DNA of 57,698 nt from DATARH01 sp050246595 (lineage in GTDB: Bacteria > Pseudomonadota > Alphaproteobacteria > ATCC43930 > CGMCC-115725), in NCBI GenBank assembly GCA_050246595.1, contig JBFWVT010000029.1:1-57698 (forward strand). Reading direction: 5' to 3'. Below, piece after piece: positions 16,831-27,109 of the stretch; within the stretch, counting starts at the first letter, position 1, and every line of letters starts with the position of its first letter. Position numbers and translations under genes: made by a program. The notes under the pieces were generated by a model, which worked only from the letters and a program-made list of their open reading frames with translations, was not told the origin of the DNA and ran no database searches.

Positions 16831-18177
16831 TCAGGATCGGCTGCGATCGACGATCAGCCGCGCGCCGCGCTCGTAGGTCAGATACGACCAGAGCCATTCC
16901 AGCGCGACGATCAGACGATTGCGAAAGCCGATCAGAAAATAGATATGCGCAACGCCCCAGGCGAGCCAGCCGAGCCTTCCGTGCAAGCGGAACCGGCCAA
17001 AATCGGCGACCGCTTCGCGCCGCCCGATAATCGCCAGGCTGCCGACGTCGCGATACCGGAACGGCCCCGGCACCGGCTTATCCGAGAGCCGGGCCGCGAT
17101 CATGCGCGCGACATAGGCGCCCTGCTGCTTTGCGACGGTCGCGACGCCGGGCAACGGACCGCCGCGCCCCTCCGCGCGGGCGGTGTCGCCGATGACAAAA
17201 ACCTCGCCGCGGCCGGGCAGCGTCAGATCGGGACCGACGATCACGCGACCGCTGCGGTCGCACGCGGCGTCGAGCCACCGGGCGGCGCCGGACGCGGCCA
17301 CGCCGGCCGCCCAGATCAAGGTTCGGCTCTCGATCCTCTCGTCTCCCAGCATTGCCCCCTCGGCATCGCATCGGGTGATCGGCCGTCCGAGCCGCACGTC
17401 CACGCCGAGGCGCGCGAGCGAACGGGAAGCAATGGCGGAGAGCGCCGGCGGAAAACCCGACAGCAGCCGCGTCCCGGCCTCGACGAGCACAATGCGGGCG
17501 GTGGTCGGGTCGATGCGGCGGAAATCCCGCGCCAGAGCCGCCCGCGCGAGTTCGGCGAGCGAGCCGGCGAGTTCGACCCCGGTCGGACCGCCGCCGATGA
17601 TGACGAATGTCAACAGCCGTCGGCGCTCCGCGTCGTCGATCGCATCCTCGGCGCGTTCGAAGGCGAGCAGCACCCGCCGCCGCATGGCGGTTGCGTCCTC
17701 GATCGTCTTCAGACCGGGCGCCACCGCCTCCCATTCGTCGTGGCCGAAATAGGCGTGCCGCGCGCCGGTTGCGACAATCAGCTGGTCATAGGGAATGCGG
17801 CGCTCGCCGGTCAGGATATCGCGGCGGTCCAGATCGATGCCCGTAACCCTGTCCAGCAGCACCGTCGCGTTCGCCTGATCCCGCAGGATGCCGCGGATCG
17901 GGGCGGCGATATTCGCCGGCGACAGCGCCGCCGTCGCCACCTGGTAGAGCAGCGGCTGAAACAGATGATAGTTGTGCTGGTCGACAATCGTGACTTGCGC
18001 ATCGACCCGCGCCAGATGCTGAGCGGCGGTCAGCCCGCCGAACCCGGCGCCGACGATGACGATGCGGGGCCGCGAAGCATTGCCGCCCATCGCCGCGGGG
18101 ATTGCGGCCTCTCGCGTTGCCTGGACCGAATCGGGCACGATCCGGTCGCGCCTCTGGATAGCGGTATCGGATGTCAT
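16831..18177 (-). CDS. type II NADH dehydrogenase-like FAD oxidoreductase
   Basis: 448-residue two-dinucleotide-fold flavoprotein. The FAD loop is GAGFGG (43-48), with the family-typical HNYHLFQPLLYQVATAALSP. The second (NADH) loop is IIGGGPTGVELAGSLAEL. A hydrophobic amphipathic C-terminus around LAWGVAHIYFLIGF would hold it to the inner membrane. NDH-2 enzymes pass electrons from NADH to ubiquinone without pumping protons. The ATG at 18177 is preferred over a TTG twelve codons upstream. It is divergent from the FAD oxidase gene across a 91-bp gap. Confidence 0.88.
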   Translation of the reverse strand: MTSDTAIQRRDRIVPDSVQATREAAIPAAMGGNASRPRIVIVGAGFGGLTAAQHLARVDAQVTIVDQHNYHLFQPLLYQVATAALSPANIAAPIRGILRDQANATVLLDRVTGIDLDRRDILTGERRIPYDQLIVATGARHAYFGHDEWEAVAPGLKTIEDATAMRRRVLLAFERAEDAIDDAERRRLLTFVIIGGGPTGVELAGSLAELARAALARDFRRIDPTTARIVLVEAGTRLLSGFPPALSAIASRSLARLGVDVRLGRPITRCDAEGAMLGDERIESRTLIWAAGVAASGAARWLDAACDRSGRVIVGPDLTLPGRGEVFVIGDTARAEGRGGPLPGVATVAKQQGAYVARMIAARLSDKPVPGPFRYRDVGSLAIIGRREAVADFGRFRLHGRLGWLAWGVAHIYFLIGFRNRLIVALEWLWSYLTYERGARLIVDRSRS

Positions 18178-18268
18178 CTTGCCGCCAACGCAGCCTTCCG
18201 ATCTCTGTTCCAACGCTGATAGGGGTTGGCCCGGACCGGAGGCGGCATCGGGTGCGAGGAAGCAGCAA

Positions 18269-19699
18269 ATGGATATGATTTCCGCGACTTACGCGACGCT
18301 GATTGCGGGTCTGCGCGCCCGGCTCGGGTCTCGCGGCGTGCTGACCGATCCGGCCGATACCGCGCCCTATTGCGAGGACTGGCGGCGACTTTACCGCGGT
18401 CGCACGGCGGCGGTATTGCGCCCGGCAACCACCCGGGAGGTTGCCGACGCCGTGCTTCTGTGCATAGAGGCCGGTGTGCCGATCGTGCCGCAGGGCGGCA
18501 ATACCAGCATGGTCGGCGGCGGCGCGGTCAGCGAGGACGGCTCGCAGATTGTGCTGAGCCTGTCGCGGCTCAATCGGGTGCGCGGCATCGACCCGGTCGA
18601 TATGACGATGGAGATCGAGGCCGGGGTCACGCTGAAGTCGGCGCAGCTTGCGGCGGAAGATGCGGGGTGCCTGTTGCCGCTGTCGATCAGCTCGGAGGGA
18701 TCGGCGCAGATCGGCGGCGTGCTGGCGACCAATGCTGGCGGCAACAACACGGTGCGTTACGGCAATGCCCGCGACCTCGTGCTCGGGCTGGAAGTCGTGA
18801 CGGCCGACGGGCAAATCTGGAACGGGCTCAGGCGGCTGCACAAGGACAATACGGGGTATTGCCTGCGCCAGTTGTTTGTCGGCAGCGAGGGCACGCTCGG
18901 CATCATCACCGCCGCGGTGCTGAAACTGTATCCGCAACCGCGCGAGGTCGCGGTGGCGTTGTGCGCGGTTGCTTCGCCCGAGGCCGCGCTCGACCTGTTC
19001 AATCGGTTACAGCTTCACGATCCGGCGGCGATCCAGGCTTACGAATACATGTCCGGTCTCGGCGTCGATCTGGTGCTGCAACATATTCCCGGCGCGGTGC
19101 TGCCGTTTCGTGACCCGGCTCCGGCCTATGTCCTTGTCGAGCTGGCGACGCCACGCGAGGGGGCCGAGCTGCGCGGATCGCTCGAAGCGGTGCTCGGCGC
19201 GGCGATCGAGGCGGGGGTCGTGGCCGATGCGGTGATCGCCGAAAGCGGCGCGCAACGGGCGGCGCTGTGGCGGCTGCGCGAGGAGCATTCGGAGGCGCAG
19301 AAACGGGCCGGGGCGTCGGTCAAGAACGATGTCTCGGTGCCGGTGTCGAAAGTGCCGGAACTGATCCGCCGCGCGACGGAGGTGTGCGAGCGTCTGGTCC
19401 CCGGCATCAGATGCGTGCCGTTCGGCCATCTCGGCGACGGCAACATCCATGTCAATCTGGTGCAGCCCGAGGGGGCCGATCCCGACGCGTTTCTGGCGCG
19501 CGACCACGAGCTGATGGATGCGGTCAACGAGGTCGTGCGCGACCTCGACGGCAGCTTCTCGGCCGAGCACGGGATCGGCCTTCTGAAGCCCTATATGATG
19601 CCGGAATGGCGCGGCGGCCCTGAACTCGACCTGATGCGCCGCATCAAGCAGGCGCTCGATCCGCACGGCCTGCTCAATCCGGGCAAGCTGCTGCCATGA
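18269..19699 (+). CDS. FAD-linked oxidase, GlcD/2-hydroxyacid dehydrogenase family
   Basis: 476-residue flavoprotein of the vanillyl-alcohol-oxidase fold. The FAD-binding stretch PQGGNTSMVGGG, the ATNAGGNNTVRYGN loop and FVGSEGTLGIIT are present. The C-terminal half holds GHLGDGNIHVNL and AEHGIGLLKP. The sequence fits D-2-hydroxyglutarate or D-lactate dehydrogenases, which oxidise 2-hydroxyacids and hand electrons to the quinone pool or a flavoprotein. The ATG at 18269 follows GAGGAAG. A second member of this family lies at 38858-40285. Confidence 0.9.
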   Translation: MDMISATYATLIAGLRARLGSRGVLTDPADTAPYCEDWRRLYRGRTAAVLRPATTREVADAVLLCIEAGVPIVPQGGNTSMVGGGAVSEDGSQIVLSLSRLNRVRGIDPVDMTMEIEAGVTLKSAQLAAEDAGCLLPLSISSEGSAQIGGVLATNAGGNNTVRYGNARDLVLGLEVVTADGQIWNGLRRLHKDNTGYCLRQLFVGSEGTLGIITAAVLKLYPQPREVAVALCAVASPEAALDLFNRLQLHDPAAIQAYEYMSGLGVDLVLQHIPGAVLPFRDPAPAYVLVELATPREGAELRGSLEAVLGAAIEAGVVADAVIAESGAQRAALWRLREEHSEAQKRAGASVKNDVSVPVSKVPELIRRATEVCERLVPGIRCVPFGHLGDGNIHVNLVQPEGADPDAFLARDHELMDAVNEVVRDLDGSFSAEHGIGLLKPYMMPEWRGGPELDLMRRIKQALDPHGLLNPGKLLP

Positions 19700-19709
19700 T
19701 CTCAGTGCT

Positions 19710-19791
19710 GTAGGATGGGCTGAGCAACGCGAAGCCAATCAAATCGGTATTTTCGAACGGGATGGGCTTCGCTCCGCTCAGCCCATCCTAC
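19710..19791. repeat. dispersed palindromic repeat, family A copy 2
   Basis: GTAGGATGGGCTGAGCAACG at the left is mirrored by CTCCGCTCAGCCCATCCTAC at the right. It sits between the convergent FAD-oxidase and moeA genes. It shares its arm sequence with the copy at 35001-35078 and its design with 6539-6612. Confidence 0.85.
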
Positions 19792-19800
19792 ATCGCCACA

Positions 19801-21015
19801 TCAAAGCGGCAGACTGCCGCCCGGGAATGGCACGATCGGCACCGTGCCGCCGGCCGGCAAAGCGGAGGCGTGCGGCGGGCGCACGACGAGGCAGTCGGAG
19901 GAAGCGAGCGGGCGCATCATCGAGCTGTCCTGCACCTCGAACGGCACCGCTTCGAGAACTCCGTCGGCGGCGCGCACGAGGCGGGCGCGCAGGTAATCCT
20001 GGCGGCGGTCGTTCTGCCTGACGGCGGCGCCGAGCCGCGCGGTCAACGGGCCTTCGGCACCTTCGGGCAATCCGCTCAACTTGTCGATCGCCGGTTTCAG
20101 GAACAGCAGCGCGCAGACCAGGGTCGAGACCGGGTTGCCCGGCAATCCGACCATCGGCACGTTGCGGTAATGACCGAACATCAGCGGCTTGCCGGGCCGC
20201 ATCGCGATCTCCCAGAAATCGATCGCGAGACCGTCCTCCGACAGGACGCCGCGCACGAGATCGTGCTCGCCGACCGAGACGCCGCCGGTCGTGACAAACA
20301 GATCGACCCCTGATGCCGCCGCCGCGATACGGCGCAGCGCGTCGGGATCGTCGGGCGCGTTGCCGACCAGCACCGGGACCCCACCGCACGCCGTCACAAA
20401 GGCCGACAGCGCCAGCAGGTTCGAGCTGACGATCTGGTGCGGGCCGATCGGGTCGCCCGGCATCACGATCTCGTCGCCGGTGGACAGGATCGCGACCCGC
20501 GGCCGCCGGTGCACAAACAGCCAGGGGCGGTTCATCGCCGCCGCGAGACCGATATCACGCGGGGTCAGCCGGCGCGGCGCGCGCAACAGCACCTCGCCCT
20601 CGGCAAAGTCGAGCCCGGCGGGGCGGACATAGCGGCCGCGCGGCGCGCCCTCGCGGATTTCGACCCGGTCGCCGCTGCGCGACGTGTCCTCCTGGATCAC
20701 GATCGTGTCGGTCCCGTCGGGCAATGGCGCGCCGGTAAAGATGCGGGCCGCCTCGCCGGCACCGAGACGGCCGCCAAACCCGGCGCCGGCCGGGATCTCG
20801 GCGACGATGCGCAAGGTCGCCGGGATCGTGCCGAGATCGTCGGCGCGCACCGCGTAACCGTCCATCGCCGAGACGGCAAAGGGCGGCTGCGTGCGCCGGG
20901 CCGCGACATCCTCGGCCAGGACACGGCCGACCGCATCGGCGACCGACACCTGCTCCGGCGGCACCGGAGCGAGCGGCGCCAGCAACCGCGCCAGGGCTTC
21001 TTCGACGGAAATCAT
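19801..21015 (-). CDS. moeA: molybdopterin molybdenumtransferase MoeA
   Basis: Inserts molybdate into adenylated molybdopterin, the last step of molybdenum cofactor synthesis. It has 404 residues. Recognisable stretches are PFAVSAMDGYAVR, the nucleotide-side TGDEI, TTGGVSVGEHDLVR and the LPGNPVS segment. All four MoeA domains appear present. The ATG is preceded by GGAG. It lies 162 bp downstream of the TrpC-MoaC fusion on the same strand; the gap is occupied by a repeat. Alphaproteobacteria commonly have trpDC-moaC-moeA together. Confidence 0.95.
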   Translation of the reverse strand: MISVEEALARLLAPLAPVPPEQVSVADAVGRVLAEDVAARRTQPPFAVSAMDGYAVRADDLGTIPATLRIVAEIPAGAGFGGRLGAGEAARIFTGAPLPDGTDTIVIQEDTSRSGDRVEIREGAPRGRYVRPAGLDFAEGEVLLRAPRRLTPRDIGLAAAMNRPWLFVHRRPRVAILSTGDEIVMPGDPIGPHQIVSSNLLALSAFVTACGGVPVLVGNAPDDPDALRRIAAAASGVDLFVTTGGVSVGEHDLVRGVLSEDGLAIDFWEIAMRPGKPLMFGHYRNVPMVGLPGNPVSTLVCALLFLKPAIDKLSGLPEGAEGPLTARLGAAVRQNDRRQDYLRARLVRAADGVLEAVPFEVQDSSMMRPLASSDCLVVRPPHASALPAGGTVPIVPFPGGSLPL

Positions 21016-21056
21016 CGCGGAACTCCATAAAGGGGCGAACCGGATGCCACCAGGCG

Positions 21057-21153
21057 ATTCCCCCTCACCCAGCTACGGGTAAGGCTTGGCTTCGCCTCGC
21101 CAACCCTTCGCAACCCTCTCCCCCACTGGGGGAGAGGGAAGGGTGAGAGGGAC
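21057..21153. repeat. palindromic repeat, family D-like, inside the trp-moa gene run
   Basis: The stretch contains CCCTCACCC...GGGTGAGAGG as outer arms and CCCTCTCCCCCACTGGGGGA as an inner hairpin. It separates trpC-moaC from moeA, genes that are usually closely spaced. Similar GGGAGAGGG motifs occur at 7921-7988 and 32001-32067. Confidence 0.75.
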
Positions 21154-21177
21154 CGCTTACCGCCGACCGGGTTCACG

Positions 21178-22438
21178 TTATTTGCCAGGGGCTACGTAAT
21201 TGCCGGATTTGCCGCCCGATTTGCGCAGCAATCGCAGATCGGTCACGACCATGCCCCGGTCGATCGCCTTGCACATATCGTAGATCGTCAGCGCCGCGAC
21301 GCTGGCCGCGGTCATCGCCTCCATCTCGACCCCGGTGCGGCCCTTCAGCCGGCAGGTGGCGGTGACCTCGACCGAAGAGCGCTCCGGAACGCACGCCAGA
21401 TCGACCGCGACCGAACTCAGCGCCAGCGGGTGGCACAGCGGGATCAGCTCGGCGGTGCGTTTGGCAGCCATGATGCCGGCGATGCGCGCGGTCGCGAGCA
21501 CGTCGCCTTTTGCGACATCGCCGGCCTGAATGCGCGCCAGGGTCTCGGGCTGCATCACGACGCGCGCGCCAGCCGCCGCGACCCGGTCGGTTTCCGCCTT
21601 GTCCGAGACATCGACCATGCGGGCGCGGCCGTCGAGATCGGTATGCGACAGGTCGGGCAGAGACAGCAGCCTTCGGGTCGCCGCCGCGACATCGCCGGCC
21701 CGCATCAGCGACTCGCCGACCAGAAAACAGCGCGCGCCAACGGCGGCGAGCCGGTCGAGATCGGCCGGATCGTAGATGCCGCTCTCGCCGACGACGATGC
21801 GGTCGGAGGGCACCAGCGGCGCCAGCTCCTCGGTGGTCTTCAGATCAACTTTCAGGGTTTTCAGATTGCGGTTGTTGATGCCGATCAGGCTTGTGTCGAG
21901 ACGCAGCGCGCGGTCCAGCTCGGCACGGTCGTGCACCTCAACCAGTATGTCGAGACCGAGATCGCGGGCTGTCGCGGCGAGGTCGCGCGCCGTGCCGTCA
22001 TCGAGCGCCGCCATAATCAGCAGGATGCAGTCGGCGCCGATCGCGCGGCTTTCGATCACCTGATACGGATCGAGGGTAAAATCCTTGCGCAAGACTGGCA
22101 GGGTGCAGGCGGCGCGCGCGTTGCTCAGATCGTCGTCGCCGCCCTGGAAATACGGCGCGTCGGTCAGGACTGAGAGGCAGGTCGCGCCGCCCGCCTGATA
22201 GGCCCGCGCCAGCGACGGAGGATCGAAATCGGCGCGGATCAGACCGCGGCTCGGACTGGCCTTTTTGATCTCGGCGATCAGACCGTAACGGCCGCTTGCT
22301 GCCTGTGTTTCGAGGGACGCCGCGAAGGGCCGCACCGGCGGCGCCTTGGCTGCGAGGGAATGCAGGACGGCTTCGGAGCGCTCCGTTTTGCGGCGCGCGA
22401 CCTCCTCCCGTTTTTTGTTGCAAATCTCGGCCAGAATG

Positions 22439-22446
<8 letters not shown>
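21178..22446 (-). CDS. trpC-moaC: TrpC-MoaC fusion: indole-3-glycerol-phosphate synthase / cyclic pyranopterin monophosphate synthase
   Basis: One 422-codon frame joins two complete enzymes. Residues 1-261 are TrpC, with catalytic Lys61 (AEIKKASPSRG), Lys121 (LRKDF), Glu170 (VEVH), Asn191 and Glu221 (VGESGIYDP). It ends at the usual MRAGDVAAATRRLL. Residues 262-422 are MoaC, beginning LSHTDLDGRARMVDVSDK, with KRTAELIPLCHPL (329-341), MEAMTA (375-380) and DMCKAIDRGM near 390. I checked the junction at 21640-21680: no stop, no start codon in frame, no gap. The genes are normally separate. The GTG start overlaps trpD by 8 bp. Each half has full family length, so both activities are expected. A sequencing error removing the trpC stop is the alternative. 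Confidence 0.93.
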
Positions 22447-23494
<1,048 letters not shown>

Positions 23495-23618
23495 CGGAAA
23501 ATTCTCGGTGACATGAAATATCCCGCCTTGCGCCGGCTGTTATATCAGCCCGCGCCGCGGGACGGAATCGACGGTCTTGCAAAAAGGCACGGCGCCGCGG
23601 TGGCGCCGGCGGATGCCT

Positions 23619-23670
23619 TCCCGTGCGGCGGGGGGAGGCCGAAGCTGCGGCCTCCCCCCGCCGCACGGGA
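23619..23670 (-). terminator. perfect 23-bp hairpin after the ECF sigma gene
   Basis: The arms 23619-23641 and 23648-23670 are exact reverse complements (inner part GTGCGGCGGGGGGAGGCCG) around a six-base loop. The stem abuts the sigma-factor stop codon. There is no immediate U-run on the minus strand; a TTTTT occurs 34 bases further on. It therefore looks like a terminator or 3'-stabilising stem rather than a textbook intrinsic terminator. Confidence 0.65.
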
Positions 23671-24267
23671 TCAGGCCGCTTCGCGGCCGGAAACGGCGCG
23701 GCGGCGCGCCGCCTTCATACCGGCAGACGCGTGCCGCTTTGCGGCGGCTGCGTCGATCGTGCGCTCCGGGCGGGTTTCGTCCTCGTCGCCCATCTCCATC
23801 AGCCGGCGCAGCTGGTCGCGGCCGCGCGACAGGCGCGAGCGCACGGTCCCGACGGGCACGTCGAGGATCACCGCGACCTCCTCGTAGCGCATGCCTTCGA
23901 GACCGACCAGCAGGATGACCTGACGCTGCTCCTGCGGCAGACGGGCGATCGCCGCTTCGAGGTCGCGCAATTGCAGCGACGCATACGCGTTAGACTGAAC
24001 GGTCAGCACCGGAGCCATGTCCTCGACGGCGACACTGATGCCTTCGCGCACCGACCGGCGCACCTCGTTGACATGCTGATTATGCAGGATCGTAAAGAGC
24101 CAGGCCCGCAGATCGGTGCCGGGCTGCCACAAATGCTGCTTGGCGACGGCCCGCGTCAGGCAGCTCTGGACGAGATCGTCGGCGCGGGTCACATCGCGCG
24201 TCAGCGCGCGGGCATAGCGCCGCAGACGGGGGATCTCCACCTCGAGCAGCTTTGCGAAATCGGTCAT
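23671..24267 (-). CDS. ECF-type RNA polymerase sigma factor
   Basis: 198-residue sigma-70 family protein with only regions 2 and 4. Region 2 is at about 14-75 (RADDLVQSCLTRAV ... GTDLRAWLFTILHNQHV). Region 4 is at about 105-155 (LPQEQRQVILLVGLEGMRYEEVAVILDVPVGTVRSRLSRGR). A basic, alanine-rich tail of about 40 residues follows. It resembles the EcfG/ECF26 type of alphaproteobacterial stress sigma factors, but I cannot assign the subgroup. No anti-sigma (NepR-like or zinc anti-sigma) gene is seen on either side, which is unusual for ECF factors. The regulon is unknown. Confidence 0.92.
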   Translation of the reverse strand: MTDFAKLLEVEIPRLRRYARALTRDVTRADDLVQSCLTRAVAKQHLWQPGTDLRAWLFTILHNQHVNEVRRSVREGISVAVEDMAPVLTVQSNAYASLQLRDLEAAIARLPQEQRQVILLVGLEGMRYEEVAVILDVPVGTVRSRLSRGRDQLRRLMEMGDEDETRPERTIDAAAAKRHASAGMKAARRRAVSGREAA

Positions 24268-24820
24268 CGTCGTACCTCACCCTGGATGGCCTGACACCGC
24301 CGATGTGGCGGTGCCGCTGTCTCGTAGGGGGACTATGGCAGGCCGATGTAACCTCATGATGTACCGAGACTCTCGGATCGGTAAAATGTTGTAACCGTAT
24401 GACAGCGTGGGAGTCCGGGCCGTAAAACGGAACGGAATTGTAACAGCGGGGCGGTGGGGCAGCGTTATGCCCGGCCCGGCCGCCCGAGCAATTTGTCGCC
24501 GTAAGCTCAACGATTGCCGATCGGAAATCGACGCTGTTCGTCGTCTCGGAAGGGCTGTAATTCTTCTCGGCTTCGTCCGGCATTCACTAAAGAAGCATTA
24601 GACGGCCGCGATCTCGACCGGGCCGTGCGCACCGGAATGGCTGAGCGGATTGCAGGCACGCCGCGGGCGCGGGAGTTTGGCAACCGCTTGTTACAGGCGA
24701 CAGAACCCGCCGGCCTCGGCGGTCGCAGGAGCCGTGAACGGCTTTCGTAATGACGGAAACACCGGGCCGCAGGACGGCACCGGTGCTCGCCCCCGGCGCT
24801 CGCTTCGTGCGGAACGCGTT
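24268..24820. other. gene-poor gap between the sigma factor and rpmB
   Basis: I see no convincing coding frame here: the short open frames have no family resemblance or good start signals. The part next to the sigma gene is relatively AT-rich (around 24350-24450) and probably holds its promoter. No RNA gene is recognisable. Confidence 0.5.
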
Positions 24821-25111
24821 TTATCCCGCCCGGCGGGCGGCGGCGGTCAGGATGCGCTTTTTGAGCCGGCGGATCTCGGGCGACAGGATTCTATCGGGCA
24901 TGCCGCGCAAATAGGCGTCAAGCCCGCCGTTCTTCTCGATCGTGCGGATCGCCGCGGCGCTGAGACGCAGGCGCACCGGGCCGAGCGTATCCGACAGCAG
25001 CGACTGGCTTTGCAGATTCGGCAGAAAGCGCCGCTTGGACTTGATATTCGAGTGGCTGACATGGTGACCGACCTGGACACCCTTGCCGGTCACCGGGCAT
25101 TTGCGGGCCAT
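24821..25111 (-). CDS. rpmB: 50S ribosomal protein L28
   Basis: 96-residue ribosomal protein starting MARKCPVTGKGVQVGHHVSH, followed by KSKRRFLPNLQ and the C-terminal RTIEKNGGLDAYL. Length and sequence are typical of alphaproteobacterial L28. The ATG at 25111 is chosen over an upstream extension that would run into the terminator hairpin. It is separated from the ars operon by that hairpin and so has its own promoter in a short gap. Confidence 0.97.
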   Translation of the reverse strand: MARKCPVTGKGVQVGHHVSHSNIKSKRRFLPNLQSQSLLSDTLGPVRLRLSAAAIRTIEKNGGLDAYLRGMPDRILSPEIRRLKKRILTAAARRAG

Positions 25112-25142
25112 GCGGCACCCCGTTCGGCATTGCTGGCAACAA

Positions 25143-25182
25143 AACTGCGCCGCGCGGCTGAGAGCAGCCGCGCGGCGCAGTT
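25143..25182 (-). terminator. intrinsic terminator of the ars operon
   Basis: An 18-bp perfect stem (AACTGCGCCGCGCGGCTG with its complement) closes a 4-base loop. On the minus strand the stem is followed by TTTTGTT. It lies just beyond the acr3 stop and before rpmB, as expected for an operon-ending rho-independent terminator. Confidence 0.85.
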
Positions 25183-25219
25183 CTCTATTCCGCCGCGACG
25201 CGCGGGTCAAGCGCCCTTA

Positions 25220-26299
25220 TCAAACGCAACCGGCGCCGCGCTCGTACCAGGAGCGGCTGCGCATGACCAGCCAGACGACCGACAGCATGACCGGCACCTC
25301 GACCAGCACACCGACCACGGTCGCCAGCGCCGCCCCGGACTGGAACCCGAACAGCGCGATCGCCGCGGCCACCGCCAGCTCGAAAAAATTCGACGCGCCG
25401 ATCAGCGCCGACGGACAGGCGATATTGTGCGGCACCCCAACCGCGCGGTTGAGGCCATAGGCCAGCCCGGCATTCAGATAGACCTGGATCACGATCGGCA
25501 CGGCGAGCAGCAGGATGATCAGCGGCTGGCGCACGATCTGCTCGCCCTGAAAGCCGAACAGCAGCACCAAGGTCGCCAGCAGCGCGACCAGCGACACCGG
25601 CGTCAACCGCCGCAGCGCCCCGGCCAGCGCCGCCGCGCCGCCACGCCGCAGCAGCGAGCGCCGCCACAGTTGCGCGACGATCACCGGCACGACGATATAC
25701 AGCCCGACCGACAGGAGCAGCGTCTGCCACGGCACGACGATCGCCGACAGCCCGAGCAGCAATCCGACAATCGGCGCGAAGGCAAACACCATGATCGTGT
25801 CGTTCAGCGCAACCTGCGACAGCGTGAAATTCGGATCGCCGTCGGTCAGGTTCGACCATACAAACACCATCGCGGTGCACGGCGCCGCCGCCAGGAGGAT
25901 CAGCCCGGCGATGTAGCTGTCGATCTGCGCCTCGGGCAGCAGCGGCCGGAACAGCCAGCCGATGAACAGCCAGCCGAGCAGCGCCATGCTGAACGGCTTG
26001 ACCAGCCAGTTGATGCCGACCGTCACCGCGATGCCGCGCCACGCTTCGGCGACCCGGTGCAGCGCGGCGAAATCGACCTTGACCAGCATCGGCACGATCA
26101 TCAGCCAGACCAGCACCGCGACCGGGATGTTGACCTCGGCCACGGTCATCCGGCCGAGCGCCTGGAACGGCTCCGGCGCGATCCGGCCGAGCCCGATCCC
26201 GGCGACGATGCACAGCACGACCCACAGCGTCAGATAGCGCTCGAACGTACCGAGCCGGGGCGCGACGCGGGGAGGGGAGCTGTCGGCGACACTCGTCAT
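25220..26299 (-). CDS. ACR3-type arsenite efflux carrier
   Basis: Inner-membrane exporter of 359 residues with ten hydrophobic segments. The conserved APCTAMVFVWSNLTDGD block (Cys141 is the essential ACR3 cysteine) and CPSALIGASNFFELAVA are present. ACR3 exchanges arsenite for protons. It is the last gene of arsR-arsM-acr3 and starts 3 bp after the arsM stop. No arsC reductase accompanies it, so arsenate reduction would need a gene elsewhere. Confidence 0.94.
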   Translation of the reverse strand: MTSVADSSPPRVAPRLGTFERYLTLWVVLCIVAGIGLGRIAPEPFQALGRMTVAEVNIPVAVLVWLMIVPMLVKVDFAALHRVAEAWRGIAVTVGINWLVKPFSMALLGWLFIGWLFRPLLPEAQIDSYIAGLILLAAAPCTAMVFVWSNLTDGDPNFTLSQVALNDTIMVFAFAPIVGLLLGLSAIVVPWQTLLLSVGLYIVVPVIVAQLWRRSLLRRGGAAALAGALRRLTPVSLVALLATLVLLFGFQGEQIVRQPLIILLLAVPIVIQVYLNAGLAYGLNRAVGVPHNIACPSALIGASNFFELAVAAAIALFGFQSGAALATVVGVLVEVPVMLSVVWLVMRSRSWYERGAGCV

Positions 26300-26302
26300 T
26301 CG

Positions 26303-27109
26303 CTACCGGGCCGGTTTGCAGGCTTCGATCGAGGCCGAGACGACATGGTTTTCGATGCCGCGGCCGGGCGCCCAGGTGGCGATCAGAGCGCGGCTCTCCG
26401 GTTTTACGCCGACCCGGATATCGACAAATCCGGCATCGGCGAGCCAGGCTTCGACCTGTTCGACCGGCGCGGCGCCGGCGATGCAACCGCACAACAGGCT
26501 CGGGTCCGCGACGAGATCGGGCGACAGTTTCGCGATATTGACGACATCCGAAATCGCGAGACGGCCGCCGGGTTTCAGCACGCGGAACGCCTCGCGGTAG
26601 ACCCGCGCCTTGTCGGGCACGAGGTTGATGACGCAATTCGACATGACGACATCGGCCGTGCTGTCGGCGATCGGCAAGTGCTCGATCTCGCCGAGGCGGA
26701 ATTCGACATTGGCCGCGCCGAGCCGGGCAGCGTTGTCGCGCGCCTTTTTCAGCATTTCGTGCGTCATGTCGACACCGATCACCCGGCCGGAGGAGCCGAC
26801 CTGCCGCACCGCAAGAAAACAGTCGAAACCGGCGCCGCTGCCGAGATCGACGACGATTTCGCCGGGTCGGAGCGCCGCGATCGCCTGCGGGTTGCCGCAG
26901 CCGAGGCCGAGATTGGCGCCGTCGGGGATGGCGGCGATCTCCGCTTCGGAATAACCCATCCGCAGCGTCTTTTCGGCGAGGCTTGACGGCTCGGCCGGTC
27001 CGCAGCAGGCGGTTGCGGCCGGAGCGCAGCAGGACGCGGCAGCACTGTCGGCAGCGGCAATACCGCCGTAACGGGCACGCACCAGCCCTTTCTGTTCAGC
27101 GGCATCCAT
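26303..27109 (-). CDS. arsM: arsenite S-adenosylmethionine methyltransferase
   Basis: Cytosolic enzyme of 268 residues that methylates trivalent arsenic to mono-, di- or trimethyl forms. The SAM motif is VVDLGSGAGFDCF (from 86). The arsenic-binding cysteines fit Cys71 (LGLGCGNPQA), Cys159 (MSNCVINLVPDK) and Cys207/209 (LLCGCIAGA). Two extra cysteine pairs, 27-28 and 35-36, sit in the N-terminal arm. Its start overlaps the end of arsR by 14 bp, so the two genes are coupled. Confidence 0.95.
   Translation of the reverse strand: MDAAEQKGLVRARYGGIAAADSAAASCCAPAATACCGPAEPSSLAEKTLRMGYSEAEIAAIPDGANLGLGCGNPQAIAALRPGEIVVDLGSGAGFDCFLAVRQVGSSGRVIGVDMTHEMLKKARDNAARLGAANVEFRLGEIEHLPIADSTADVVMSNCVINLVPDKARVYREAFRVLKPGGRLAISDVVNIAKLSPDLVADPSLLCGCIAGAAPVEQVEAWLADAGFVDIRVGVKPESRALIATWAPGRGIENHVVSASIEACKPAR

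Noticed and set aside
24632..24720. tRNA-like stretch (GGAATGGCTGAGCGGATTGC) resembling the start of a serine or leucine tRNA
   Set aside because: No acceptor-stem complement, no T-loop GTTCRA and no proper anticodon arm could be found.
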